Positions 47,029 to 59,220 are shown, counted from the stretch's first letter. The stretch: 64,000 nt of DNA from Apostichopus japonicus (GCF_037975245.1 NC_092576.1:14898611-14962610), one strand, 5' to 3'. The notes: generated by a model not told the origin, from the letters alone. Translations and numbers: made by a program.

Positions 47029-47316
47029 TTAAAATATAATGCACTGCAGACCTGCCGTTCCACTGAAATTTCCGACGCCAGAGAGTCGATACTTGTCACT
47101 TTCATCGCTGATGCGAAACAAGTCGTAGTTAGCATAGTACGGAGTTCCATATTTGTTCACCAGGTCAATTCGAAGTTGGCAATTACCTTGATTGGTGAGG
47201 TAATATATCTTATCGTTGCCTAGCCAAAACTCATGACTAAGCTCACCAAAACCTTCTTTATAGCTGGTCCAGTTACGATAGAAATCAACAGAACCATTAA
47301 CACGACGTTGAAAAAC
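47029..47316 (-). CDS. FReD gene: middle of fibrinogen domain
   Basis: Acceptor TATACCAG; reads VFQRRVNGSVDFYRNW to SGTAG, then LQCIIF and TAA. Confidence 0.8.
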   Translation of the reverse strand, partial: VFQRRVNGSVDFYRNWTSYKEGFGELSHEFWLGNDKIYYLTNQGNCQLRIDLVNKYGTPYYANYDLFRISDESDKYRLSGVGNFSGTAGLQCIIF

Positions 47317-49113
47317 CTGGTATAAAGATTTAAAACAAATATATAGAGTAATTTCTTCAAGTTATTCACTCGCAATTGTCATTCATTTGCTTACATTCTG
47401 TAATTGCAGTTATTAACGAATGTGTGTTCTTCAACACTCCATGGATGTATTCCACTGTAGGCGTTTGTTACCTGTATCGAACAATACTAGTTCTGTTTTT
47501 GATGACATATTTTGCCTTACTCTAGAGATCAAACATGATGCTAACCAACTCGAAATCATCTGTGATAAGGAATGTTAAGATTATTGGTATGTCTGGTATT
47601 GCAGTATAGTGAATGGTGGATCGACATGCGAACATATTCAGGAGACAGCAAGCTTTAGACTATCAAGAGGCTCGAAATATTTTGATAAACAAAACCAGGC
47701 GACCCCAGCTTCTTGATGAATGAATTGAATGTTTCAAACATCTATAAGTGTATCGCGGTCTACGCGTGTTGAGGCTCTATATAGCGAGCTATACTGTACG
47801 TCTTGCGGCAAAACGATTGATATAATAACAGTTATGTTAACAGGAGAAACTTTTTCAGTTACTCAAAGCCGGAAACTTACTAACAGTTTAGCGCACAACG
47901 GGTACTAATTATGTCTATAAGGTAAGTACATATTCACGTCTGTTATACTATTATAGCATCTGGTATAGACTTACCGTCCACCCTCCTCCTTCAGTCATAT
48001 TACAAAAGACTGCAAATGGTTGACCATTCCAGTTAGTTGGTTTGATGGTATATATGCCATTGGTAGTGAAACCTTCTTTGAAGTAATCGTGGCAGTTAGT
48101 CGAGACTTGTGTGCATACCACGCCGTTCCCTTGGTAACCATTGCTACAGTAACACCTGCGTACGCCGTTGCGCGTCTCACAGACTGCATTGTCGCTACAA
48201 TTATACTCCACATCCACGCTCATCATTCCATCATGGGTACAGTTATACATCGTTGTACAGTTAGCATTCGCGAGAAATGAACCATTCTACAAAAAAAAAA
48301 TGGGAGAAATACATAAAAGGAAACTAGATGTGATCGTAAGAAGAATGTGTACTTCAGACCATCATTCTGATGCCCAACCCAGGACCCCATTCGTTTTATT
48401 ATAACCACCAAAAAAAGACGCGTTTTGAATCAGGAACGGAAACTGACGATTTCGTTTCTGACTTTACAGATTCAAAAACAACACAATAATAATGATCAAA
48501 TGGATTGTTTCCTTTTTTTGTTTTAGGATTTTTTTTTACCCACATTCGAAATAAAAAGTAGATTTTTCGCATTTTCATAGAGTCTGTTTAGTTGTAATTA
48601 TTACCATTCATTTTCTGATGCAATGATAGAAACAATATAGCGAAGACTTGATAAGCTAACATATCAGAGCAAGCTGGGGTTAGAAGCGGATCAGTCGTTA
48701 AGTAGTTTGGTTTTCGTGCCCAGGTTCTTTCCTGGGCGACTTTTTCTTAAAAAGTATCAGAGCAAGTGTATAGTATTTGTCGAGAGACTATGCGGACGCC
48801 ATGTTTGGAGATACGTTAACAACTGGTTTACTTTAGTAAACAGAGGGCGCTCGGCCTCAAACAATGTACATATATGACAGTATTAACATATGAGTAAACT
48901 CACCGAAATAGTAACATTGTCGATAGGAAAGAAGCAGTCGGATCCCGGGTAGAGGGACTCTGTGGCACCAGCATTGCCGGTAGTGGTGGAAGCTCTACTC
49001 TCGATATCTGTAGGGGTTGTGCCTCCTTGCTCGGTTGGTCCCAGGTTGCTTTCAATGGATTGTTCGGAGCTTTCAGTGGGTACAGTAGAATCTAATCGAT
49101 TGTTTTCTGCCAT
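47029..49113 (-). CDS. EGF-like plus fibrinogen-related domain protein (FReD), 3'-incomplete
   Basis: Probable secreted lectin of the fibrinogen-related family, similar in architecture to holothurian fibrinogen-like protein A and ficolin/tenascin C-termini; such proteins bind carbohydrates and pathogens (family knowledge). Exons (minus): 49113-48904, Ser/Thr/Glu-rich stalk; 48286-47975, EGF-like module (eight Cys) then start of FReD with GIYTIKPTNWNGQPFAVFCN and EGGGWT; 47316-47029, continuing VFQRRVNGSVDFYRNWTSYK, then EFWLGNDKIYYLTNQG and RLSGVGNFSGTAG. Phases join in frame. The C-terminal ~55 residues, with the calcium site and last disulfide, are missing: either the frame runs to TAA at 47029-47031 or it splices at GCAG/GTCTGC (47052) to an exon not found. 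No signal peptide in the first exon seen, so an upstream exon is likely. Confidence 0.8.
47975..48286 (-). CDS. FReD gene: EGF-like module and start of fibrinogen domain
   Basis: Acceptor TTTTGTAG, donor ACG/GTAAGT. Cysteines are spaced as an EGF-like/calcium-independent module (NCTHDG ... CSDNAVCE ... CYCSNGYQGNGVVC). Confidence 0.85.
48904..49113 (-). CDS. FReD gene: Ser/Thr-rich stalk exon
   Basis: MAENNRLDSTVPTESSEQSI onward to FFPIDNVTIS; donor TCG/GTGAGT. Its ATG lies within TTCTAATGGCAG, which could instead be a splice acceptor, making this an internal exon. Confidence 0.6.
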
Positions 49114-50292
49114 TAGAACAAAAGTTTGTAAACTAGAAATGAAATTTAACCAATCTTTTAGAAGTTTTCTGTGTTTTTTTATGGTTTTATATTTTCTTTA
49201 GATGTACCGTAGGTGTTCGCTGTTTTACACAAAATTGACTCTATACATCACCAAAAAAAATTTACTTTACCATTCGAGTCATGCGTAATAACTATTTTAG
49301 ATTAAGAAACCACAATTCTGTCTTTACAGTTAATTTTTTTTAATGTTATTTCTGTTGTTAATTTGTCTACCGCGTGTTAGGTTGTCTGTTGTTAGTTTCA
49401 TTTTACATTATTTTGTGTTTGCTTTCGTATCATCAAAATCAATCAATCATAGGCCTACATTATTTTGTAGCAGCACATGTCTACCTGGTTACGAATTTAT
49501 TACGGCTCTTAAATACGAATATTGAATCAACTTCGCCGTCTAATTTAAGTTGATAAAAATCCATTCTTTCATAAATACAAATTTTGGTTTGTTCTTGGGG
49601 GATAATTCGTCTTTTTAGTGGTGTCTGAGCGAAATATAGCAATATACGTTAGTCAGAAAAACAGACGTCTTTGTATATATTCTCCGAACAAGTTCTCAGA
49701 AAACGTTATGAATAAATGTGCTGCTAAAATGCTGAATCTTATTGAGGACTGCATGGGGATTATTGATTCAGATTTATAAGGAACAGAAACGTTCAAAAGT
49801 ATACCAAGTAATATATATATGTTGCAGATCTCGCACTTTGCGTATATGGTTGGCCACAGTGGACAAAATTCGGGAATTTATGCCAACATATATTGGATTT
49901 AATGCTGACATATATTAGATTTTATGCAGACATAAATTCTGAGCCAATCAGGAGGCAGTTTTATATGTCTACATAAAATCGATTTTATGCCCGATCGATT
50001 TGAAAAAAACATCTGAAGTCAACACGTATTGTACAAAAAGTGCACTTGAGGCAAACAGGACAATGACATATTGTACAAAAAGTGCACTTGAGGCAAACAG
50101 GACAATGACGTTATACAAACACACTGATTTATTTGATTCATGTCATTTCTCAGAATATGCACTAAATTCGTTTTTAAAAAGTTGGGATATGAATTTTCTT
50201 TGGGATATGAAATTGAGAAATGAATATCAATCTTTGAAACTAAATTCTAAATCCCTCGCGACTGATTAGGGTAATGGAATGGATCTTTATGG
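49114..50292. other. Intergenic with a 42-bp duplicate (50022-50108)
   Basis: TATTGTACAAAAAGTGCACT and GAGGCAAACAGGACAATGAC appear twice in tandem. 49860-49990 has repeated GACATATATTxGATTTTATG units. No gene. Confidence 0.5.
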
Positions 50293-50725
50293 CAGGGTCG
50301 GATCCAGGATTTTATTAACGGGTGGATCTGGGATCATTAAAATCGACTGTCATGAAAGGGGTCTGGGGGTCATCCCCAGAAAAAAAAGACACGTGAAAGT
50401 TTAGATTTCAAATAGAAATATATTCTCAGACAAATGTTGTCTGTGAAGTAGGCCTCAATTACCGAATTATGTTGTGCTAATTACTAGCTTGATTTTTTTT
50501 GTGAGGGCGAAAAGGGGAGTTGCCCTCTCGACTCCCCTGAACCCCCCCCCCCCCCAACCTTCCCGATAAGGCGCCATGGATCCGGATGAGTTGTCTATTT
50601 CTTTCCCCAAACTATGGAAATAAACCCGGACTGATTGGCTCCCCGCCCCCGTCTGACAATGGATGTGAAGGTCATGCACCCATTACCCCCCCTCCCCTCG
50701 GTCTTCGATCTTTGCCCCGCCACTG
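50293..50725. mobile_element. hAT-like MITE fragment(s)
   Basis: CAGGGTCGGATCCAGGATTT at the left and CAGTGGCGGGGCAAAG (read inward) at the right are hAT-type ends, but they differ and no target duplication is seen; possibly two nested fragments. Confidence 0.35.
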
Positions 50726-51014
50726 AAAAAACAATCAACGGTATATTTCAGGGGCGGTGTTAAAACGATGAATGCCAAACCATTTGTTTTCTGTCTGTAA
50801 CAGCCTGTTCTGTTCGGAAACTTCTTCCAAAACTCGCACAATTCTGAAAACAAAAGAAAGAATGAAAATCAATCATTTGTCTTCCAACATGTCGTGCACC
50901 GTTCGTCCACACGTGACAAACACTGGGGGAAAAGGGTGGGGGAGGTGGGAAAGGGGTGGGGAGAGGGGAGGTGCGGGGAGGACCGATAATTCTTTCTTAA
51001 AGAAGTGAAATTCT

Positions 51015-52470
51015 ATATAACTTTATGTAGGATTAAATTTCACTTTAGGTAAATAATATTTCACATATAGGTGGAATTGTATATTGCTTAAATGAAATAG
51101 GGTGCCATTTCACACACTATCAGATTAGCGATCCACTAACTTTTTAGCCTAGTTGAATCTGAACTCTAATTAAATTGAGAAGAATTTCACTCAAGCTTTA
51201 AAAGACACTAATTATTCAGTTTAAAGGGTGTGGAGACTCGCGCAAATAGAAACGTCTAATGCCGGTAATCTGACCTAGTTTTGAATGAGGTGTAACAGAA
51301 GGGTAAGACACCACCATCGATCCCAGGAAATACACATACAGTTTAATGCTACCGTCGATAATTCGACACTAGTGTACAGTCAGTACATACAGCTGCGGTC
51401 AATACCTATAGCACAGAGTGCAAACGATACAGCGATGGACATCAGGTCCAGCTAAGGATAACAAGGTATCACGTTTCATTACTGTCTGCATTTTGTAGCG
51501 ACACGAACAAAACGTCACTTGCAAGCAACGGAAAGTTAACTTTTTTTCAGATGGCCGCACGCGGGTTGGGGCGTCTTCAATGTCTTTAAGTAGAATATGA
51601 TTTTGCTTCAGTAAAACAAATCACGCTGTAACTTTTCACTTCCAAATATTAAATACCGAAATTTTGAAGTTATTCCAACTTCTTTTTGGCTTCAGAGATG
51701 ATGAAGTCAACTCCTCACTACAGCCTTAAGGGTAAATATTAATCCATTGCTTTATAAATTCTAATAATTCAACCCAACATTGTTATAACTTTTAAATAAA
51801 CAAGAGAACTGCCTTGCATGTCGTTCATATGGCTAACCGCTTAAACGATTTAACTCTAAGTGAAATTAATGCCACTTAAGTGAAAATGTGTTTTACTTAA
51901 GTAATCCACAAAATTAGCTTAGCTCCAATTACCTCATGTATGTCATATGTTTTGCTAAAGTAAAATTAGTTTTCACATTAGTTAAACGCAATTTATAGCT
52001 TAAATAAAATACAATGTAGCCTAAGTAATTTGCAATTCCAATGAAGGAAAATTGTATTTAACGTAAGAAACATAAGGTACCGTAACAATGTTACTTAAGC
52101 CATATATGGTTTCAATTAGTAGAATACAATTTTACTTAAGTTAAAGACAATACAAAGATAAATACGTAGTCATAACAAAAAAATGGCTAGACTATAAATT
52201 ATGTTGCATATATAGCTTAAGTAAAACATTCTACTTCAATAAAATACAATTTTACTTGGGTAAAGTAGCATTTTACTTAAGTAAAATATAGTTGTCTTTA
52301 GCTTAAGTACAAATTATAACATTTAAGCTGAATTCATTCCACTGAATTGAAAATCTATATAACTTTAGTAGAATTAAATTTCATTTAAGAAAAATAATAT
52401 TTAACATAAAGGTGGAATTGTATATTGCTTAAAAGCGATCCATTTTAACCTAAGTGAAACTCAATTCTAT
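51015..52470. repeat. CTTAAGT-rich region, with a repeated flank block
   Basis: ACTTAAGT or close variants occur at about 51877, 51894, 52092, 52133, 52224, 52275 and 52303, usually inside TTTTACTTAAGTAAAAT palindromes. A block around ATCTATATAACTTTA ... GGTGGAATTGTATATTGCTTA appears at 51015-51100 and again at 52345-52430, so the region is bounded by related blocks in direct orientation. Confidence 0.7.
51221..51589. mobile_element. TTAA-flanked MITE, copy 2
   Basis: Inverse-orientation relative of 26901-27267; TTAA at both ends. Shared blocks include CATCGATCCCAG, ACACTAGTGTACAGTCAGTA and CACTTGCAAGCAAC. Inserted within the CTTAAGT-rich region. Confidence 0.75.
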
Positions 52471-52529
52471 TGAAGTTTATTAAAATTTATTGAAGTTTAT
52501 TAAAATATATATATTTATATAAGTTATTA

Positions 52530-52566
<37 letters not shown>

Positions 52567-55185
52567 ACAGGCCTCGACAAATACGGTCGCCAACTCGCCA
52601 ATGGCTACTAGAATATTGCGACTGGCGAGCAAAAAATGCATCACGATCGACATTTTGGCGAGTGGCTAATTCGCTCACTGCCTTTTTACGTTAGGCTTAC
52701 AATTAACATGCGAGCCAATTAAGAAAGGCTTATTGCCTAATGTAACATATCACAGTAGTATTATCAAGTGCACTGTTACAACACGGAAATTTTTTAGATG
52801 CGGGGACTTTTTGCGAAGTGTAGTGATACGAACTGAACTTTCAAGGGAACTCAAACATGAAATCATAACTTTACCGAAATTACATTTCATATCTCGAAAT
52901 GAACACATGTATAGACTTATGTACTTACTGCAGTCCGCTAGGGATATATCAAGAAAGACCACGGAAAGAAGGAAAAACTGAAAAAGTGATTTCGTATCCA
53001 TATTTTTTGAGTCAAAAATCTGTTTGTCCCCCACGAAGGCTCACTTCCTTTGAATCAAACGCTTAACTCACGCTGACATGTCAATTTTCCGAAACTTTTT
53101 TTTTTCAATATTTTTTTGTCAATAAAGAATGAACATTCATTTTATGGACGTTGCCATAGGGATCAATCGTATAGGGAAACATTTTATTTATCTCTATAAA
53201 ATGGTAGGTTTTACGATTTATGGCATGTTAGTCAGACGCAAAACATAATATCAAAGGAGGCATATTCATCATTAAAAGCTGGGTAAAGCAAGAAAAAAAT
53301 TATGGCAGAGAGATCGTAATTCTGAAAACGGTGAAATGCCAAACGCGAACAATCTTCTTTAGCCCATACCCGTAGTACCCCACCCTTATCCCCCTTCCAC
53401 CCCTTAGACCCCCCCCCTTAGATCTATCCCAGAACAGAAAATGCCGTATACACTGGCAACAATTCAGTTGCACTATCCAAGTGTAGCTAACATGTTGTAT
53501 GCCCCCCCCCCCACCACCCCCAAATTTCGAAATCGTAACAAAGGGTAAAGCCTATATGGTGTCATATCAATTATAGTTTAATTCTGTTTTCTTAAAATAG
53601 GAACAAACGTTATGCTTTGCCTCCCCCCCCCCCTCCCCGCCCAACCCATATTATTATCATCGTTCTAGTCTTCCTCCATAAAAATCTAGTTGTCCTGCCC
53701 CCCCCGCCCCCCAGGGGCGTCTAGAGCCAGGTCGGGTGCCGGGGTCAATTACGGTATGTCACGAAGCCCCCTTTTTTTGCTCAGTTCATCACATATCCCA
53801 TGTTTTCGTTGCTCATCCATATTTTCCTGGGCCCTCAAATTTACCCCGCGTCCCGGTGTTGTATCCCTTACCCTTCCCCTCACCCCCCCCCCTACCACCA
53901 TCCACACTCCCTCGCTGTATAGTTTATACAGAAGGGATTGGTTGAAAAATGAACAGCCAAATGTGAATCAGGAGAGCAGCTTGAAGAACCATTTTTATTT
54001 GCACACTAAACTAAAAACCCAACACCATTAAATGAACGATTAAACAGCAAACTTCTGAATTAAAAATAGGTGCTTGTTGACGGGAATTGTTGATTTGATT
54101 TTGATTTTATTTTATTCGGCAAGATATCAATCTTCATCTGCATACAAACAAAAAATTGCACATAAAGATAAACATTAAAAATACAAGAAGGGAATATACT
54201 TAAATGCATCAAAAAGAAGATAACATGCCAAGGATAACCCTTTAAGCTAAAAGCTTAATTCCAAAGGGGTCCTTATAACCATTAAAATACAAAAGATAAG
54301 AAATAAGCTATGTTGTTATCTTAAAGCACGTTAATTAGGTGAAAATTGAAAGGCAATTCTGGTGACCTCTAAATTAGAGAAATACCTCTCGAGTTGGAAG
54401 AGGGATACGGCGTAGCAAATTACGAGGTATATACCAAATCACACAGATAACAATCCTCCTTTTATCAGTGGGTAAACTCGAATTTTCGAACAGTATACGC
54501 GTTACGTATACGTAAATGACACACAAATTATAAATAAGAGAAACATCGTTTGACGATATTAATAGTTAGTGAAACGTTATCTTACTTTGTAGGTTGTAAG
54601 ATTCTCTTAAAAGATATGTGAATATTACAGACATATTGCAAAGCCGTCAAATGAAATTTGGAAGGGTACCGTAAATTATAAAAGCATTCTGAATTATTAA
54701 AAATGTCACAAAACGGAGTTGACATAATCCCTTCATATCTCAATCATTGCTAAGCGTTATTCGATTAATAGTAATATATGGTCAACATGCAAACTATTTG
54801 ATATTAATATTCCCAAATCCAAATCAGGATTACAATCCAATAAGATGAAGTTTCCACCACAAGAAAGAAAAAGTTATTATGATTATTGCTTTATTTTTAA
54901 TGCTTTTGACCAATTTTAGCATGTTACAAATTGGTCTTTCCCGTTATAGCGCCACCGCTCTTAACAGAAGATATTCCAGTGAAAAGTGTATTTGCTATCA
55001 TAGGGGGGCGCCTTTGAAACAATTCGCAGCCGTTCTGTCACAGCAACAAAGGGCGTGGCCGCAAGCTGATTGGTTGCTATCTGTGAGGGGAAAAGAACCA
55101 TCGATAATTACATTAAAGTGATACTTCGTGTTCGACAATATCAGTTCAAATGAGGATTATTCGTCTCTAGATCGATTATCAAAAG
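52471..55185. other. Intergenic; microsatellite at 52529-52565, hAT-like left end at 52569
   Basis: CAGGCCTCGACAAATACGG at 52569 looks like a hAT left terminus; no matching right end was found. Several C runs between 53400 and 53900. No gene recognised. Confidence 0.4.
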
Positions 55186-55189
55186 TATA

Positions 55190-55335
55190 ATAGTGTGTAT
55201 AGGTCTATAGTTGGTCACATTATAGTGTAGGCCTATAATTGGTCACATTTGTGTCTATGCCTGTGGTTGGTCACAGTGTATATGTCTATGGTTGGTCACA
55301 TTAGTGTACAGGCCTATAGATGGTCACATTAGTGT
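55190..55335. repeat. ~32-bp tandem repeat, five copies
   Basis: Unit: TATAGGTCTATAGTTGGTCA with CATTAGTG. Followed by purine-rich AAGAGGAG sequence to 55500. Confidence 0.85.
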
Positions 55336-57028
55336 ATAGTCAGGCGCGTATCCAGGGGGGCGCGCCCCCCGGGTAAGAAAAAGAGGAGAGAAAAAAAGAG
55401 AAGGAAAAAAGAGGGAGAAAAAAAAGAAGAGGAAGGAAGGGAAAAGAAAAAGAAGAATGAGAGAAAATGGAGAAAAGGAGGGAGTAGAAGATAAACGCCA
55501 AGATACCGGGAAGAGAAGAGGAACAGTCATAATTACAGCGCTGATCACTATTATACACACAGGGTAGCCAGTGACGAATCGAGGATTACGGAGGGGTGTG
55601 CGCCTCACCCTTCCCCTTACACCGACCAACTCCATTTTTGACGTTTCCATTTTCCCTCTCTCACCAATGTAGATATCTATATATATATACCGGTACTATA
55701 TATGATAACGAGTGTGTGTGTATGGACGCCTTAAAGCAGCATTTTGCGTTTGGTCGCCGTTTTCTACTTGTTTGACATGTCCATCGAGTTGTTTACATAT
55801 ATCAACCACAAACTGCAAACTAATATATATTAGCCAAGTTTTTCCCTGCCAATAACGTTAATTAGCGAGTAGTTAAGGACATTTGCAGATAATGAGAAAA
55901 GTGTCCACGACAAATTCCACATTTAAAATTAATCGCATACAGTTCCCCCAAAACCCACTAGTTTGAATTCAACCAATCAGAGATGCAGGTTTAGTTATGA
56001 GCCGTTGCTAAAAATAGATTCAAGACTTTGCGTTGGTATAACCATGGAGGTAAAAACAGATTTACTTCCATGGTACAACCAGGGAGTTGCTATGGAACTC
56101 CCTGGTACAACTGTCATATCGACTGTACACAAATCAAACATGGTGTTGTATTACGTATTGGTCAATGACGTTCGTAGTGTTTAAATTTTCATATTATGGG
56201 CGAGGTTTATTGGGATCCCAACGGAAAATATCTTGGAGAAAAACAAAGTTAAAAGTTGCAAATTTTTCAACTTTTATGCCACCATTTGAAGTAAGATTTA
56301 AATAGATATGCTAGTTATGTATGTCGTTATGACATAGTGGAGTCAGTGAGGTGTCAAAATGCTGCTTTAAATTGTACAATTGTGCTATGAAACCAACTGT
56401 GGCTGGTCTCGAACTCGACGAGTCGTCGGGGAACATGACGAACCCATCACTTCTTGAGATTGTTCCCATCTGCATGAAAACGCGCGCCCACAAACATACG
56501 CCCACCCCTCTAATCGCTTCCCGATGAGTTACCAAACTTAATTAATGACCTTCGCCCGTAGTACCAAGACCTTGACAAGATCCGACAACACACCACTTCA
56601 TCGATAACAAGTGATCGGGTATATTAGTAACGTCTAGAGGTCGTGCACTGACCTACATAGAGTGTGACCACTTCCGACTTTGCAAATTTCCCAAGATCAG
56701 GCCCCGAAAAATCCAAGAAATCCCAAGGGCACTGTACTGTATGGATATCTAGCAATATCTAGCGATAGGGATGAAAATCCCAAGATCTTCCCTTAACTGA
56801 AGGGTTCCGACAGTTCTCTAGTTATGTTCATTGCATACGGACCAATAATGCATTACTAAAATTATTGAAAGTCAAAATCCTAAGACAGGAGATCACAAAA
56901 TAACCGATGTGTAAATGCAACTTGAACGGGAAGTGTCTTTTCCGACGATCTATACGAGTATTTTTTTGGCAAAGAAATCGTCGTGCGCTCCGCGCCAACC
57001 GATGGTGGCGCTCCGCTTAGATAGTATC
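55336..57028. other. Intergenic; paired hairpins at 56042-56106
   Basis: CCATGGAGGTAAA/TTTACTTCCATGG (one mismatch) and ACCAGGGAGTT/AACTCCCTGGT (perfect, 56078-56106) sit side by side. The region 56985-57025 carries a motif shared with two hAT-like places. No gene recognised. Confidence 0.5.
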
Positions 57029-57575
57029 CAGAGCCTTATATACAGAGAGTTGCGACAACTGGAATTTGGGCGCCATTTTGGGGCCAAATGGGCAACATAC
57101 AGTATGTGTGGGAATGGGCGTTCAGGTGGATAGGGGAATTTTTCGATGGCATTGTAGAAATGTGAGCGGGATTCTGGGTTTTATTTTTGGCCTGCTCATG
57201 TTGTGATGCTTTTATGCGCCGAGGCTGTGTAAGTAGGGCGTCGAGTGTCGAACGGGAGGGGGGGGGGGATTGGCTGCGCTCAAGTTCAAGGGGATGAGGT
57301 TGGCACATTTGAAAGTCCAAATTCAACAGTTGATATTCTGGTACGGTAAAATTGTATTATGACTGGTTATATATCATATTGTAACACATATTGCACAGTT
57401 GCGGAATAATGTACAATCTTCCATTGTGGCCATGGTAACCAAACAAAGCGTTTGATTGGTCAAAATTGGGATTAACTGTAACTTGAGCTAGCAATGGCTG
57501 ATGAAGTTGATATTTGGACATGTGACTGGTACTGACATGGTGCACAGAATCATGAAGCTAGGTCTTTGAAAATTG

Positions 57576-57589
57576 GTTGCTATGGTAAC
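57576..57589. promoter_or_regulatory. Palindromic X-box-like site inside the P-like element
   Basis: GTTGCTATGGTAAC fits the RFX X-box consensus (RYYNYY N1-3 RRNRAC) and is a near-perfect palindrome. Confidence 0.35.
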
Positions 57590-58907
57590 TAAATGGACCA
57601 ATCACATTTTGTCTGTGTTCCAGTCCCACAAAATTTAGAGCGCAGGGTTAAAGGTGACATGTGAGGCAGGGGAGGGGGATTGTTTCGGGGTATCACAATT
57701 GGTCTCGTCAGTCGGATATAAACAGCCACGTCGGGAAAAAAATGAATTAATCCCTCCCTCTCCTCCAGGTTCAGAGAACGTGGTCGGTTCCTGGAGTACG
57801 ATGGCATCAGTCAGATGGGGGGCACAAAATGGCAGTCCCGGGAGCAGGATGGGCTTGGTTATACTATATACTATATAGGATCCAAAAAGTCAGAAATTCT
57901 TCAAAATACCAATTGTGCCTCTATTACTAGGCATGGGCTTCTATTATTAATGGATAAGGTAATCGTGACCAGACAACACCCCCCGGACAAGCCCCCCCCC
58001 CCAACAGAAGCATAAATATGTTGTCAGAAGTCGAAAATTAGAGTCGTTTTTGGGGGGGGGATTGCCGGGGGGGGGGAGTTGCCCGCCAACCACGGTAAAA
58101 TGCTAGGCCTAGGCTCAGTCAAATTGAATTTCCTGGGTTATGTCCTCTTTTGCTTGGAACTGCCCGGTTGTAAGAATATGAATTAGGATCTGTATACCGT
58201 ACCTATGTATGACATGGACAAACATGATTCCTGAGCCTAATTAGGCCTATGGTTTTCAGTTGACTCTGTTAGTTTTACCTGCTATCCTCTAACAGGACAC
58301 AATGTTCTAGGAAATATTTTTACCTAGCCTACAGTGATATTTTAGTAACCTAATTTTTCAATATTATTTCATAGAAGATAGTGGAGTTCTGGACCAGTTC
58401 AATTCAAATCATCAAGTGCAAAGCAGAATGATTAATCATTTCAATGGTCTGCCAGATCGCCACCCAAATTTTCATAAATAATAATCCAAACAAGCTCATG
58501 ACTCAATGGAGCCAAGCAGTTTTTCATTAGGGGCTAGGCTAGCCCTTGGTGCTTTGTATTGCACACTGTGCTTCGTAGATCCCCGATTTGTCTTGCCACG
58601 CTGGAGCCTTCAATTTAAGGAATATACTCACTAAACTTTGCAGAGATATTTTAATGCACCTTATAACAGATCTCATCCCAACATCCCAACTTTCTTGATC
58701 AGAACTTGTTAAAAATAGACCATTTTCATGCCTGAAATTTATGCTCTGTTTTCTGTGTTGTTAACTATGTGTGTATGTTCACTGCACAGTGCACCATACA
58801 TAGCTGTAAGGACTGTGTGGTGTAACCCACAGTCCTGGTTATGGACTAGGCTAGGCCTAGTGTTACGAATCTTAGTTCATTGTACCAGGCCTAGGTGAAG
58901 TACTCAC

Positions 58908-59060
58908 ATCACAAAGTTTGTGATTAGTGTTCGCCTTCCAGTGAAGCCTGTTTACTTTCGCCTCCCATGTTTTCCTCCGATCTGGGTTTGTTGGGAATCT
59001 GAACAGCTTTGACCCATTTTCGATACGATTCGAACAGCCCCACGCTGAACAGCCAGGCAT
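58908..59060 (-). CDS. THAP zinc-finger first exon of P-element-type transposase
   Basis: Reads MPGCSAWGCSNRIENGSKLF, then RFPTNP and a W-x9-W type spacing (TWEAKVNRLHW), ending HKLCD at the donor GAT/GTGAGT. This is the N-terminal half of a THAP domain: C-x4-C, the FP(T) motif and conserved Trp, with the third Cys at LC; the last His would be in the next exon, which I could not find. It starts about 150 bases inside the right terminus and points inward, as the THAP exon of P elements does. Only this DNA-binding part appears retained; a truncated product could act as a repressor, which is inference. Confidence 0.75.
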
Positions 59061-59220
59061 TCTGTGATGGCAGCGCAGATGTTGACTGCTCGAACGTACG
59101 TTGTTGTCGATCTTACGGCCAGAATTAGTTGGCCCCAAAATGGTGTCATGAGGTCACGTGATCGAAAATTCCCGTACCCGAGTTGTCGCAACTCTCTGTA
59201 TATAAGGCTCTGATAGTATC

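Larger units (their letters stand above)
57029..59212 (-). mobile_element. P-element-like transposon, non-autonomous, with THAP exon
   Basis: Terminal inverted repeats are perfect for 32 bases, starting CAGAGCCTTATATACAGAGA at 57029 and ending at 59212. ATAGTATC flanks both ends (57021-57028, 59213-59220), a perfect 8-bp target duplication. A subterminal inverted block CCATTTTGGGGCCA lies about 45-80 bases inside each end. Perfect 8-bp duplications, ~30-bp termini, subterminal repeats and a THAP exon just inside one end all match the P superfamily (family knowledge). At 2184 bp, with no further transposase domain seen, it is probably an internally deleted copy. It inserted into an older element of the conserved-motif family. 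Confidence 0.85.

Noticed and set aside
55324-55650. Minus-strand frames rich in F, L and S (membrane-like)
   Set aside because: They derive from a purine-rich simple stretch on the plus strand.
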